Positions 9,671-20,770 of a stretch of DNA of 27,499 nucleotides are shown here, piece after piece (positions within the stretch are counted from its first letter, which is position 1; every line of letters starts with the position of its first letter). Under the pieces are notes generated by a model, which searched no databases, was not told the origin of the DNA, and saw only the letters and a list, made by a program, of their open reading frames with translations. The stretch is from Azolla pinnata (taxonomy: Eukaryota > Streptophyta > Polypodiopsida > Salviniales > Salviniaceae): positions 38,564 to 66,062 of the forward strand of contig JBBBWG010006113.1 of the NCBI GenBank assembly GCA_037176905.1. Reading direction: 5' to 3'. Made by a program: the position numbers and the translations under genes.

Positions 9671-11368
9671 TTAGGGTTTTTTAGGTTTTAGGGTTTTCAA
9701 GCATCGGTGCCAGTTTAGGGTTTTTTAGGTTTTAGGGTTTGAAGCATCGGTGCCAGTTTAGGGTTTCGGGTTCCGCATCGGCTCCGTGTCCGTGCGGCTA
9801 TCGGTATCAGTTTAGGGTTTAGTTTCTGGTATCGGTTTAGGGCTCGGTATTGGGACGGGTGTCGGTATCAGTATCAGTTTAGGGTTCGGTATTGGGTATC
9901 AGTATCAGAATCAGTTTAGGGTTCGGTATCAGTATCGGTATCAGTTTAGGGTTTGGTATGGGTATCGATTTTGGGTCGAGTGTTGGGGTATGGGTATCAG
10001 TTTAGGGTTTAGTTTTTGGTATCAGCTTAGGGTTCGGTGTTGGTATGGGTGTCGTTACCAGTTTAGGGTTTCGTATCGGTATTGGTTTTGGGTTGAGTAT
10101 TGGTATCGGTATGGGGGATCAGTTTAGGGTTTAGTTTTGGTATCGGTTTTGGGTTCAATATGGGTATGGGTATCGGTATCAGCTTAGGGTTTAGTATTAG
10201 TATCAGTTTAGGGCTTAGTATCGGTATGGGTATGGGTATCAATATCGGTTTAGGGTTTAGTATTGGTATCTGTTTTGGGTTGAGTATTGGTTTCGGTATT
10301 GGTATCAGTTTAGGGCTTAGTTTTTTGTATCAGTTTTGGGTTCAGTATTGGTACAGGTGTCGGTATCAGTTTAGGGTTTGGTATTGGTATCGATATCGGT
10401 TTTGGGTTGAGTATTGGTATCGGTAGGGGGTATGAGTTTAGGGTTCGGTACTGGTATGGGTATCGGTATCAGTTTAGGGTTTAGTATTGTTATCGGTTTA
10501 GGGTTTAGTATCGGTATCGGTTTTGGGTTGAGTATTGGTATCAGTATGGGTATCGGTATCAATTGAGGGTTTAGTTTTTGGCTTTAATTTAGGGTTTAGT
10601 ATTGGTATCGGTTTAGGATTTAGTATCGGTATCGGTTTTCGGTTGAGTATTGGTATCAGTATGGGTATCAGTATCAATTTAGGGTTTAGTTTTTGGTATT
10701 GGTTCAAGGTTCAGTATTGGTATGAGTATTGGTATCAGTTTAGTGGCATGGGTATCAATATTAGTTTAGGGTTTAGTATTGGTATGGGTATCAATGTCAA
10801 TTTAGGGTTTAGTATTGGTATCGGTTGAGGATTTAGTGCCGGTATGGGTATCGGTATTAGTTTAGGGTTTAGTAATGGTATCAATATCGGTATCAATTTA
10901 GGGTTTAGCATCAATATCAATTTAGGGTCTAGTATTCGTCTCGGTTTACGGTTTCATGCTAATATGGGTATCAGTATAAGTCTAGGGTTTATTATTGGTA
11001 TCAGTTTAGGGTTTAGTACTGGTGTGGGTACCAATACCAGTTTAGGTTTGGTACTGATATCGGTTTAGGGTTTAGTATTGGTATGGGTATCGGTATAAGC
11101 ACAGGGTTTAGATCAGTATCAGTTTAGGGTTTTAGTACTGGTACAGTATGGGTATCGACATTCGTTAGGGTTCAGGGTTAATATCCATATCCATTCAAGA
11201 TTCAAGCTCGGTATAAGTATTGGTTCAGGGTTTAGTATCGGTATGGGTATTGGTATCAGTTTAGGGTTTAGGGTTGGTATCGGTATCAGTTTAGGGTTTA
11301 GGGTTGGTATTGGTATCAGTTTAGGGTTTAGGGTTGGTATTGGTATCAGTTTAGGGTTTAGGATTGAT
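9671..11368 (+). repeat. Degenerate telomere-like (TTTAGGG) interstitial array
   Basis: About 1.7 kb in which the plant telomere heptamer TTTAGGG alternates with short runs of the hexamers GGTATC, GGTATT and GGTATG. I count about 40 exact TTAGGG by eye, all on the plus strand. The left edge begins with denser telomere words (TTTAGGGTTTTTTAGG) in a 45-bp duplication ending near 9760. The right edge (about 11250-11360) is the most regular, a 30-bp unit of CAGTTTAGGGTTTAGGGTT plus GGTATTGGTAT. The array fills the space between two divergent genes, with the G-rich strand being the sense strand of the oxygenase gene. The CRM promoter side therefore reads AAACCCTA, the plant telo-box word. The long open frames rich in Gly, Ile, Ser and Leu that cross it are products of the repeat, not genes. 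Confidence 0.93.
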
Positions 11369-11392
11369 AACTGAGATTTTAGACAATTTTGA

Positions 11393-11500
11393 ATACATAC
11401 ATACATACATATCTTATGATACAGGTGTACATGTACTTATCCGTATCCGTATCCGTATTCTTATTCGTAGACATACGCTATATGTACATACGTATGCGTA
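11393..11500 (+). repeat. Short ACAT and CCGTAT simple repeats
   Basis: Right after the telomere-like array come ACATACATACAT (about 11396-11408) and a run of ATCCGTATCCGTATCCGTAT (about 11438-11458). They belong to the proximal promoter of the oxygenase gene. A TATATG word near 11479 could serve as a weak TATA element. Confidence 0.6.
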
Positions 11501-11591
11501 GAGCTATGTCGGCGAGATGCAGACGAACATGGATGGCGAGAGGCAGCGGCTGCACCTTCGACACTTCATTCCTGCGAGAATCTGCAGAGTA

Positions 11592-11640
11592 ATCTCTCTC
11601 TCTCGCTCTCTCTTTCTCTCTTCCTCTCTGTGTCTGTCTG
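11592..11640 (+). promoter_or_regulatory. CT-rich stretch in promoter or leader of oxygenase gene
   Basis: A nearly pure CTCTCT tract located 100-150 bp upstream of the proposed ATG at 11740. Pyrimidine patches on the sense strand are common in plant core promoters and 5' leaders, so this probably marks the transcription start region. It is inferred from composition and position only. Confidence 0.45.
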
Positions 11641-11739
11641 TTGAAATCAGACGTGTTCTCTGTCCTTTCTTTGTTGTTTGTGAGGTGCCTGAGCTCAACA
11701 TAACGAATCGTTTGATATCTCTCAACCGATCCGACCGGG

Positions 11740-14473
11740 ATGCAAGCGCAGGAGCTCCTCTTCATCCACCAGAGCTGCGGTGTGGCTGGATACCGGCCGT
11801 TTGTCTTGTCCACAACTCTTCTTCACCTCATCGCCACCAATTGCGCTTCGCTCATCATGCCTTTCATTCCGATACGAGGTAGGCTCTTTTCCGTTTTCCC
11901 CGATGATCCGATCCTTGTTGTTCGATTTCCAAGTGTAGTTCATTCAATAAAATTTCATTCTTTTATGACGATGCCTCAGCGTACTGCATTGCGCTTTCTG
12001 AAGTTTACGGTTCTTGGTTTTGCCAAGTCTCACCATGTGATTGATTCATAAGATGAGAAAAACGACATTTGAGGTGTAATATTTACATCCCATTGTCACC
12101 ATATCCACGTTTCCAAATCATCTGCAGACCCAGAAGGATGCATAGAAAAAGAAAGTGTACTATATAAGCTTTGAATAACACTAACACAAGTTATCGAAAT
12201 CGAGATATGTATGTATGCACATGCATGCATGCAGAAGAAGATAAATGGTGAATAGATAGATAGATAGATTGTCATCATGTGTGTCATGTCACGGCTTCTG
12301 TGGAGACGGTATTGAGAGAACTTCTCGCAAGAAATAAGATAGAATGATTGATTCAAACAGAAAGGGATGCGTGTTACTATACGAAAAAGGAGCAACAAAA
12401 AGAAAAATTTATTTTTGCCCTACTATTTGTATTTTTCAAATGGGTTCATGATGGGGGATAATAGAGATTCAGTAGAAGAAATTTCGTGAAAATAGAATCA
12501 GCAATCCAAGCGAATTGGAGTGGAAGGGATGCATGTTACCATACGAAAAAGGAGCAACAAAAAGAAAAATTTATTTTTGCCCTACTATTATTGTTTTTCA
12601 AATGGGTTCATGATGGGGGATAATAGAGATTCAGTAGAAGAAATTCGTGAAAGTAGAATCAGCAAACCAAGCGAATTGGAGTGGAAGGGATGTGTGTTAC
12701 TATACAAAAAAGGAGCAACTAAAAGAAAATTTTTATTTTTGCCCTACTATTATTGTTTTTCAAAGGGGTTCATGATGGGGGATAATAGAGATTCAGTAGA
12801 AGAAATTTCGTGAAAATAGAATTAGCAAACCAAGCGAATTGGAGTGTTTTGATGATGTTAGATTTGAGTAGAAACTCCTTGTGTTCATACAATGGAGGTG
12901 AACGGGCTACCTAATTTTACCTATTTACAGCTTTACTACGGCTTGCCTTGGTGCATGCTCAATAGTGTTTATAAAATGAACATAGCACGCATGATCAGAT
13001 AAGTGGTATATGTAGAGACTGTTTATTCTTTTCCATGCTTCCCTATGTTAACACGACTCCATCGTCAATCGACTTTGCGTTGTTCCTAATGTGAAGTGCC
13101 ACTCACATTACTACGATAACCTGCTATACCAATTTAAAGAACTTTACTGGAAGATCATAGCCACAGTGCTCCAATTTCAGTGCAATTTGAATTGAATCTT
13201 TTGAGTTTACATCCATCTTGTTACAAATCTTTCCAACCTTCTTCAGTTCACAATAGACAGGTTGAAGGAGTTGATCGAAGAACATTATGGATGTGAATAC
13301 GATCTTTTTGTAGAATTTACAGGAATAATAAGGTTAGTTCTGAGACTTTCTCAGGTTCCTATCGCTGCTTTATGTTATTTCATATATATATATCTCAGAT
13401 TCCACTAAATGCTGAACATGTTTTTTATATATTTCTATTGTAGCTGGAAGAAAGGTGCGAAAATTGGATGGCACAGTGACAATGATAGGCCATACCTGCA
13501 ACAGAGACATTTCACGGTACAGTATATCATTAACATCATCATGGTTGAATGTCAAAAACGAGAAACAAAAATTGAACTTTTAGCATGCAAGTAATATGCA
13601 GGCAATTGAGACCTAGAAAATCATTATCCAGTATTCAACAATAGGTGAATTATGCTACTAATACAAGAGGCAAGGAAAACACATAAATGCTTACTATTTA
13701 TTGGTGGTCATGTGTGAATAATTTTGCTTTTATTATATCGAAATAGAGCCATTTGAAGTCCTGTGTGTTGTCAGATAGCACAATGACAGTTCTGATGTTT
13801 CTTATGTGCAGGCTGTGTGCTATTTGAATACTTATGCAGATGATTTTCAAGGTGGTATCTTTCATTTCAAAGAAGGCACACCGTCAACCATAATACCAGA
13901 AATAGGGGTAAGGTCTTGCAAATGATTATTTATGTTCCATTCGTTTTCATAATGTGGAACACAAAAGAATTCTTAATACCATGAAGGAAGCCTTTACTAT
14001 CTGGTAGGAAAAATGGAGATCCTGCTAATGGTTTATTACTCCTTGTAAATAATAAAGCTTATTGAGAAGATTTCTAAATTGTAATTTTGAATGATATACT
14101 CTCATTTTCTCTCTCTTGGGTTACGATATGTTCTCGTAAGAGCATTTTTCCTTTCTAGAGAAGAAAAGGGTTCTTATTTTGGCACTACATATATGTTATT
14201 ATGAAATATGGATGTTGCAATAAAACATCATTTGTGGTGATGCATCATGGGGGAAATGTAATGTATCCATTTTCGTCATCATTCTTCGTATCTTGCTTTT
14301 AATATGTATCAAACATCAGCTTCCACTGTTATCACCCCGATGGGAAGGGATGCTGTCTTAAATACTAGAAACATCTATGGCATATTTATCTTACCTCCAT
14401 GAAATTTCATAAGAAAGCACTGAAGAACATTTTTGAACTATTCCCAACTGAGAGATAGATAGATAGAGAGAGA

Positions 14474-14510
<37 letters not shown>

Positions 14511-16352
14511 TTTTTGTAGACAGGATGTTCTCATCTATAAATCGACGGATGTGCACTGTGTGGATGAGGTATGGTTTTGTTTTAGTTTAAATTGAATTTG
14601 TTCAATGTCTGATATAATTTTGTACATGTACTAATATTTCATCTTTATATCCAATAAGTCTAAAACATTCTTACATGGTGCCCTTGTGACATCTTTTTTT
14701 TTGTCTCCCGAATCCTGTGAGGGTGAAAGCAACATAGATTCTTGACTGATGTTTGAGCCATGTATGATAATCAGAGAGAGAAAATCTTTCTAAGAACAGA
14801 ATAATTTATTCAATCTTTGTGCTTACTTGACTTAAAGTTCTACAGTTGGCTAATTCTCTTCAAGCGTCATCTGTTATAGTTTTGTAACCTCACAGTATGA
14901 GAGTGCAACACAGGTATTAGGAAGAATATCCATACTTTATCTCTAAATCTTTTTATCTAGGGTCAATTCATGTGAACTACTTGTGTGTGGTTGTCCTCAC
15001 ATTCAAGTGTATCCTTCATGACTAAGGGATGAGTTATTATAGGTATAAATTTCAAAATTTGTAGTGCAAACCTCCAAAACCCGATGGGAGTGAGGACAAC
15101 GTATGCAGTATTAGGATTTTGATCCCTCTTTTGAATGATGTTGTCTCTATTTCGTGCCTAGAAATGTAACTTACTACAGTTTTCTAAGTAGATTCACACA
15201 TCACATATAATTAATCCTATGGTTAGAACATGATTCCTTCATTGAAATCATCTAAAATCAGTTCTTAACAGAACAATCTCAAATATTACAGAGGCAAACA
15301 TGGCATTGTTTTTTGAATGTTTCAGATTGAAGATGGAGAACGCTGCACATTAGCTCTGTGGTTTACTTTGGACAGCTCTTTCGATGAGGATACAAAGCTC
15401 TTGAACAGTATTACTGAATCTGGACCATTGCTACAAGATGTGGGCCCTCATCCAAGTACGGTTATATTTCTTGCTGATTTTACCTTTGAAGACATAATGC
15501 TTATCAGGTTTTTCCAGTTTGAACTTGTGCAGAAATTAATCTCTATGAAGTGCATTTATCCACCAGATGATGCGCTAGGGATTCCTGTTGCAGCATCAAG
15601 CAGTATGTATTTGGTTACTTTAGGTCATCAGGAAAGTGATATGTTTACAGACATCTCATTGGATATAAGAGTTGCAAGCGTAATTGAAGCAGGATTTGAG
15701 ATCTTTGTCACATTGAAAAATACCTTTGTACCCCTCAAAGATATTGGGAATCAGCTTACTAGTGAATGTTTCAGAGACTTACAGGATGCTCTTGATAAGC
15801 CGGTGAAGATAAAGCTCGATGGGAATGATACTCTATATGTTTGCAAGAATGCAATCCATGCGCTTCAGGTACGCGGCATAGAATTAATAAACATATCACG
15901 ATGCATCCTGGATTTAAGTTATGCGGCCATTGATATGCTAAAAAAGAAAATTCTTATTTCTATGCCTTGGTGATTCGATTTAGGTGCAAAGTTTACATGT
16001 GCTCCGTTTCGTCACATAAGCCATATATATAAATTGCCGTCCAAAGTGTGCATGCACTGAATATTGAAACTACATATGGGTACTGCTTTTATTGCAGGTT
16101 CTACATTTCTGTAAATGGAGGAGCCATGAAATGAAACTTTTGCATGAAGGCGGTGTCTGCAGATCGGATGAGTTTATGATTGATGAAGAGCCCAAATTTG
16201 AAAGTTATGGGGCGAGTAACAGTGCTCCATGCAACGAAATCCTCTGGAAGGTGCACGAATGGAATCAATACCTGAAGGCATGTTGGGGTAATTTACAAAG
16301 ATGCTACCCGGCATGGAAGCAGCAGAGGTGTATCTGCTGGATTGTCTCTTGA
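11740..16352 (+). CDS. 2-oxoglutarate/Fe(II) dioxygenase, prolyl 3-hydroxylase-like (seven exons)
   Basis: Exons 11740-11878, 13257-13332, 13444-13516, 13812-13907, 14524-14568, 15326-15868 and 16098-16352 join in frame to 408 residues; all introns are GT-AG. The catalytic core covers about residues 59-160: YDLFVEFTG, then SWKKGAKIGWHSDNDRPYL with the first two iron ligands H82 and D84, AVCYLNTYADDFQGGIFHF, the distal ligand H139 in DVHCVDE, and R149 in GERCTLALWFTLD, ten residues on, where 2-oxoglutarate would bind. The wording is closest to animal prolyl 3-hydroxylases and to an uncharacterised plant family. Residues 160-408 are a C-terminal region I cannot assign to a known fold; NAIHALQVLHFCKWRSHEM looks conserved in plant relatives. 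Substrate is unknown. The N-terminus has no obvious signal peptide. A TGA lies in frame 26 bases upstream of this ATG, but an earlier coding exon is possible because relatives seem to have more N-terminal sequence. Confidence 0.87.
12362..12846. repeat. Triplicated 161-162 bp block in intron 1
   Basis: Three head-to-tail copies begin with AAGGGATG at 12362, 12524 and 12685 and end with GCGAATTGGAGTG at 12846, so the period is 161-162 bp. The copies differ at only a small number of sites, so the amplification looks recent. Copies 2 and 3 share an open frame because 162 is divisible by three; copy 1 does not extend it. The block lies in the 1378-bp first intron of the oxygenase gene. I do not recognise its source. 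Confidence 0.92.
14451..14510 (+). repeat. GA microsatellite next to a splice acceptor
   Basis: About 60 bases of GATA then GAGA/AAGAGA purine repeat ending 13 bases before the exon 5 acceptor of the oxygenase gene (exon 5 starts at 14524). It occupies the place where a pyrimidine tract is expected; only TTTTTG remains between the repeat and the TAGACAG acceptor. Confidence 0.9.
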
Positions 16353-17258
16353 GTGGTGTTTTCAATGGTGCACTCCTATAGCCAATTGTATGTACATACA
16401 TTCTTTTTCTCTGTTCATGATATCGTTCTGTTTGTTTCCATATTGTGCTTGGATTGGAGCTATTCCATGAGCATTTTGATGGAAATTGCATGTTCTTTCT
16501 TTCTTGTGGATGATCACATTCACAGACCTGCTGCAATCAGAATTCCTTTTGTAGTTTGGGTCGCGTAAAAAAGATATAACTCTATGATCCATATTGATGG
16601 CCATTTGATAAAGAAAATAGTGACCATTTGTAGAAGTAGTGTTTCCATTTGTAGCTCAATCGCACAGAAAATAGCGTTGAGATTTTGTACATGGATTACA
16701 AAGAAACAAGAAAATGCCCATGAGTTCATTTTTTTTTCTTGTTCCAACTGATCAAACGCCAATCATTCATGAAAGATTGATGAGGTCGATATACAATAGA
16801 TTGCAGACTATTTTATTATCATCATCGATTGTCTAATTACTTGCTAATTGAATTCTCACCTCTTTGAAGGTTGAAAGAAAGATGCAGAATGGCCCTCCAA
16901 ATAATATTATTCATGAATGCCTGTTGAAACCTGTTCATGCTGAGCAATGCCTAAGACAAACAGCACCATTACATTGTCGATGAACTGCTATATTATAATC
17001 ACTTATACACCAAGAATCAAGCTTTAGTGAGGTTCAATACACATTGATATACCCCGATGACATGGATTCCTCTACTAAAAGAGTTAAAATCGCCATGTGC
17101 CCAACGGATCAAACATCTTTATTCGCACCAAGCTAAATTTCTCACAACAGACACATTTAACAAGGTAAAGTAGTAATTTTCGAAACCTATTTCATTGCGT
17201 TCACATCTAAATAAACACACAGAGACAGAGAGAGAGAAGAGTAGTTTACAAGATCTGT
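16353..17258. other. Spacer between convergent oxygenase and aminoacylase genes
   Basis: AT-rich sequence between two stop codons on opposite strands; it should contain both 3' untranslated regions. Short open frames (for example 16520-16762 minus) match nothing recognisable. A GA-rich tract, AGAGACAGAGAGAGAGAAGA, sits at about 17221-17240 in the aminoacylase 3' region. Confidence 0.6.
17118..17123 (-). terminator. Candidate poly(A) signal of the aminoacylase gene
   Basis: AATAAA on the minus strand about 136 bases downstream of the ACY1 stop codon. The distance fits a plant 3' untranslated region, but plant signals are loose and other AT-rich words nearby could serve. Confidence 0.35.
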
Positions 17259-20200
17259 CTATCTTCCGGTGTACGATGCGTATGCTTTTATAACTTCTTT
17301 GTAAACAGCTATACCCTTGCAAAACTCTGCAGCATTCAAGAACTGCCAAAACGAAAAGAGGGATTAAACATTCGAATGATGCACAGTTTCTATCACAAAT
17401 GAGATCTTTTCCCTATCTTTCTTTTCGGAATTGGCATAAACAAACCAAACCTAAAAACGTGGCCTAGCTGGCCTAAACAAGCTCGACAGTTCCAGGTTCG
17501 GCTTTAACGGTGATTGGACTTGGTAGAAGATTGAATAAACTGAAAAAGGTCCATTTATTATGAATAAGATTGAACAAGAAGTTGAAAATTTTTACCTCAT
17601 TAGAGGCATGTTGTCGGATGGGAGTATTAGTGATGGGCGAGAAGCCTATGGCTGGGATTCCAGCCCTTCTTACAAATCGTCCATCCGTAGTCGAATATCT
17701 TGTTTCTGGAGTACCGATTCTCCCTCCAGCTTTCTCTACTGCATCAACAAGAAGCCTCCACCATGGATTTGAATCATCTGCCGGAGTATGACCAGAGGCC
17801 TCCGATTTCAAAAGAAACTACAATATAAAAGAAAAAAAAAAGGAAAAAAATTGAATTCTCTTAAATCTATCCCAATATAATTAGAAATTTTGACAACTAA
17901 ATCACAAGCAAAAACACAGATTGACTTCAACCAAGTATGATCAGAACTCTCTAATATCAAAAGGGGTTGCTAAGAAAAGGAAAACGTGAATTGCTTGGAG
18001 TTTACAAATGAACCAAAGAAGCAAACAGAAAACAAGTTTCTCTGTTATTATCCACAATCATACATTAAGAAGTGACGTAATGTTACATATTGCCAACTCA
18101 AACCTTATAGCTCATGTTCCGTGATCTAGGTGCCCATTGCTCGGAAATGAGCTTCTCTATGAAGGATATGTCTGCCCCAGGATGGATCCGTAAATCAAAA
18201 CCTGCTTCTGCCTCAAATGGTTGGACATTCATGATAAAACCCTGGAATTTGACAGTGATAAGGAACTCTGCTTAGCATCCAATAGGTTGAATCACTAAAC
18301 GTAAATGAAGCTTAAAACACAATTGATTTTTTGCATACAGACTGGTAGATATAGAATCAACATATAGATAGATCTGTTAAACATCTTTTTGAGCTAATGA
18401 TTCAATTCGAGACGAAGCTGAGCATTGAAACCACAAGTTATGGCTTAATGTTCATTTCAATTTCGGCCTAAAATTCAATGTTAGAAAGCACTTTGGTTTG
18501 AGTTAAATTTAGTTTGGTGGTAACTGTTTTTGGCTTTCACGACTTAATGGATTATCCAACCTGAAGCTGCATTTTCAACCATTACCAGCTTGAAGTTTGT
18601 TTGCAGTAAGCTTTTCCGATCTAGTTTACAGTTGATAAATTTAATCAGCTATTTATATCTTAACAATTCCATTTGGTTCAATTTAACAGTTTTGTGGTTT
18701 GTTTTGATATTTCAAAAGAATTTTGACAGTTTGCTTCAGGATACTCCCCAACGAAAAACCATTGCCAATTATTGGTAGATCAGTTTGCTTAGAGGGCAGT
18801 GCATAAGGAAACCAGTTACACTAAGACTGGAAAATGTACAAAGATCTATTGAAATTCTTGATGTCAAACATACGGAGCATACCCAAAAGGTCAGTTTATC
18901 AAATGACGTGCAGAATATAGCCTATGAGTCTGAATCTAATGATTGCACTATGGGTTTATTAGCTGTGTAGAACACACAGGAGTTTCGTGATAGGATCTCA
19001 CCGTTGGTGTTTCTTGTCCAGCTTTCAGATAAGCCACGTTGATTGAAGTTACTTCTGCTTCTTCATTCAACCCTGCTTTGACATTATCAAATTGAGCAGC
19101 TCTAAATTTCATGATGGCCTCTAAACTCTTCATCAAATTCTCAATGGCACTGTTATCATATAGCTTAGAACCATGCCCTGGATAGCCTTCTGCTTTAATT
19201 TCCAACCACCAAGGGGTCTTTTCGGCATTCGATATTCTATAAAAATCAGTTGGCGAGGTTAAGCCTTCGTCTAGGCACACTCCCACATTGAGCTCAGCGA
19301 AATATGATGAATTAACAAATTTTTGAAACCCATCACCACCACCAATTTCTTCATCTGGTACAAATGAAATATGGATTGTCCGAAGGGGTTTGAAGCCCTC
19401 ACGATTCAGATTCCTGATGGCCTCCAAATACTGAATTCCAATACATTTAGTGTCTTGTGCCCCTCTAGCATAGATATTTCCATTACTTTCCATTACTGCC
19501 TCAAATGGAGCATGCTTCCATTTCTCTACCTGATCTTATGACAAAACAGCATAACTTTTTCTTATGGTTATCTTGGAATCATGATTGTACAATTAAAAAG
19601 CCAAAGCATGCTGGAACATGCGTATGTACACAGACAAACAAGTAATGTTCACACAAACATGCATATGGATACACACATACAAGTAGATAGACTAACAAAA
19701 CTAAATACATAGCCACATAGATACCTGTATACACACATGCATATCCATACCTCCAGATATCTACATACACTAATCCCCACACATACACATACATGGACAA
19801 ATGAAATGTAACATGTTTCTCGTTTCTCGTTTAATGTTTAGCATTTAGATGTTCCATTCATAACTGCATGGATTGGTTGAAGGATAAGGTGTTGATTCTT
19901 TTTCCTAGCTTCTGACAATGGGAGTCGTGTCATTTAAGAATAATGGACACGTCTATTATGTTGAAAATGTTAAGTTGGCTTACACTTCTTTATTCAAACA
20001 GTTGGCTTTCATATGATTTCTGTAAATATAGTGTAAGAAGGTTACATACTGACCTCAACTTCACCAACTTTATACACCAGAAAAAGGTGCATCGTTTGAC
20101 AGATTTAACAGCTTTCGTGATGGGAACCTTGACTAACCCTAAATTCGCACACGTTGCTCCGAGTCTTGTTGCTAATTTTTCTTTCCAAAGACAATTCTTT

Positions 20201-20649
20201 CCAAGCAACAATGACAATACACATAGAAACAGACATATACAGACATAGAACGCACATACAAGCGTACATATACACACCAGATGGGGGGATAAAAGAAGGC
20301 TCTTTACCTCAACTGGAACCACGTCCATGTGCGAATTGAGGAGTACAGAAGGTAAGGACGGGTCCGAGCCCTGCCATGTCAGCAATGCAATACCTTTGTT
20401 TTCCACGAGCTCGATGACCTGCGTGGGGTGGAAGCCGATGGACCGAGCCAGATCAAGAATGAGATCAAGGGCCGGTCCATAATGTGGGGATGGATGGACG
20501 GTCGGGATTCGGAGGTACCTTCTGAAATTCTCCACTGCTTCTTCCTTCCCATCGCAGTAGCTATCGTGGGAAAGGGGTTCTCCTCTGCTACTGAAGAAGA
20601 AGAAGAAGAAGAAGAAGAAGAAGAAAGAGGAGAAGAAGATTGATTTCAT
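17259..20649 (-). CDS. ACY1: Aminoacylase-1, M20 metallopeptidase family (five exons)
   Basis: Minus-strand exons 20649-20308, 19529-19002, 18241-18104, 17817-17596 and 17342-17259 all join at phase 0 to 437 residues, the usual plant length. Aminoacylase-1 removes N-acyl groups from amino acids using two zinc ions. The metal and catalytic residues are in place: H107 and D109 in SHMDVVPVE, D140 in YARGAQDTK, base E174 and E175 in VPDEEIGGG, E202 in CLDEG, and H406 in TPIRQHASNE. The spacings H107-D140-E174-E175-E202 match the human H80-D113-E147-E148-E175 exactly. The dimerisation-domain histidine is seen in YPGHGSK. The N-terminus is a hydrophobic stretch with eleven consecutive Phe, which should act as a secretory signal peptide ending near residue 22; it is encoded by a GAA/TTC microsatellite. 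Around the last zinc ligand the usual LLHDH-like wording is replaced by RQHAS. The gene faces the oxygenase gene tail to tail. Confidence 0.95.
19600..19800. repeat. ACATACAC-rich low-complexity stretch in ACY1 intron 1
   Basis: Loosely repeated ACATAC, ACACAT and ATACAC words over about 200 bp inside the 778-bp first intron of the aminoacylase gene. There is no fixed period, so this is imperfect simple sequence. A smaller patch of the same kind occurs near 20213-20277. Confidence 0.7.
20593..20625. repeat. (GAA)11 microsatellite in ACY1 exon 1
   Basis: Eleven uninterrupted GAA units on the plus strand, read as TTC on the coding strand, giving eleven phenylalanines at residues 9-19 of the aminoacylase. 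Copy-number change would alter signal peptide length in whole residues without shifting the frame. Confidence 0.95.
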
Positions 20650-20770
20650 CTTTCTCCCTTCGGGGACAAGCCGGAACAGGGGAAATCCGTGCAGGAAATA
20701 TGTGGATTACACTACTATCCACACATTTCTGCAGGTTACAAAATGTCCGCGCAAATGATATACACATTTG

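Noticed and set aside
9671-11368. A true chromosome end
   Set aside because: Unique genes lie on both sides and the heptamers are diluted by GGTATC hexamers, so this is an interstitial array.
10100-11406. Long open frames on both strands rich in Gly-Ile-Ser-Leu or Pro-Ile-Asn-Lys
   Set aside because: They are direct readings of the telomere-like repeat, occur in several frames at once and match no protein family.
12520-12813. 97-residue open frame in the oxygenase intron as a small gene
   Set aside because: It exists only because the 162-bp repeat period is divisible by three; the first repeat copy does not extend it. Kept as a repeat and as a finding.
18380-18970. Possible exon or inserted element in ACY1 intron 2
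   Set aside because: Open frames on the plus strand are short and unlike any family; no terminal repeats or poly(A) tail with target duplication were seen.
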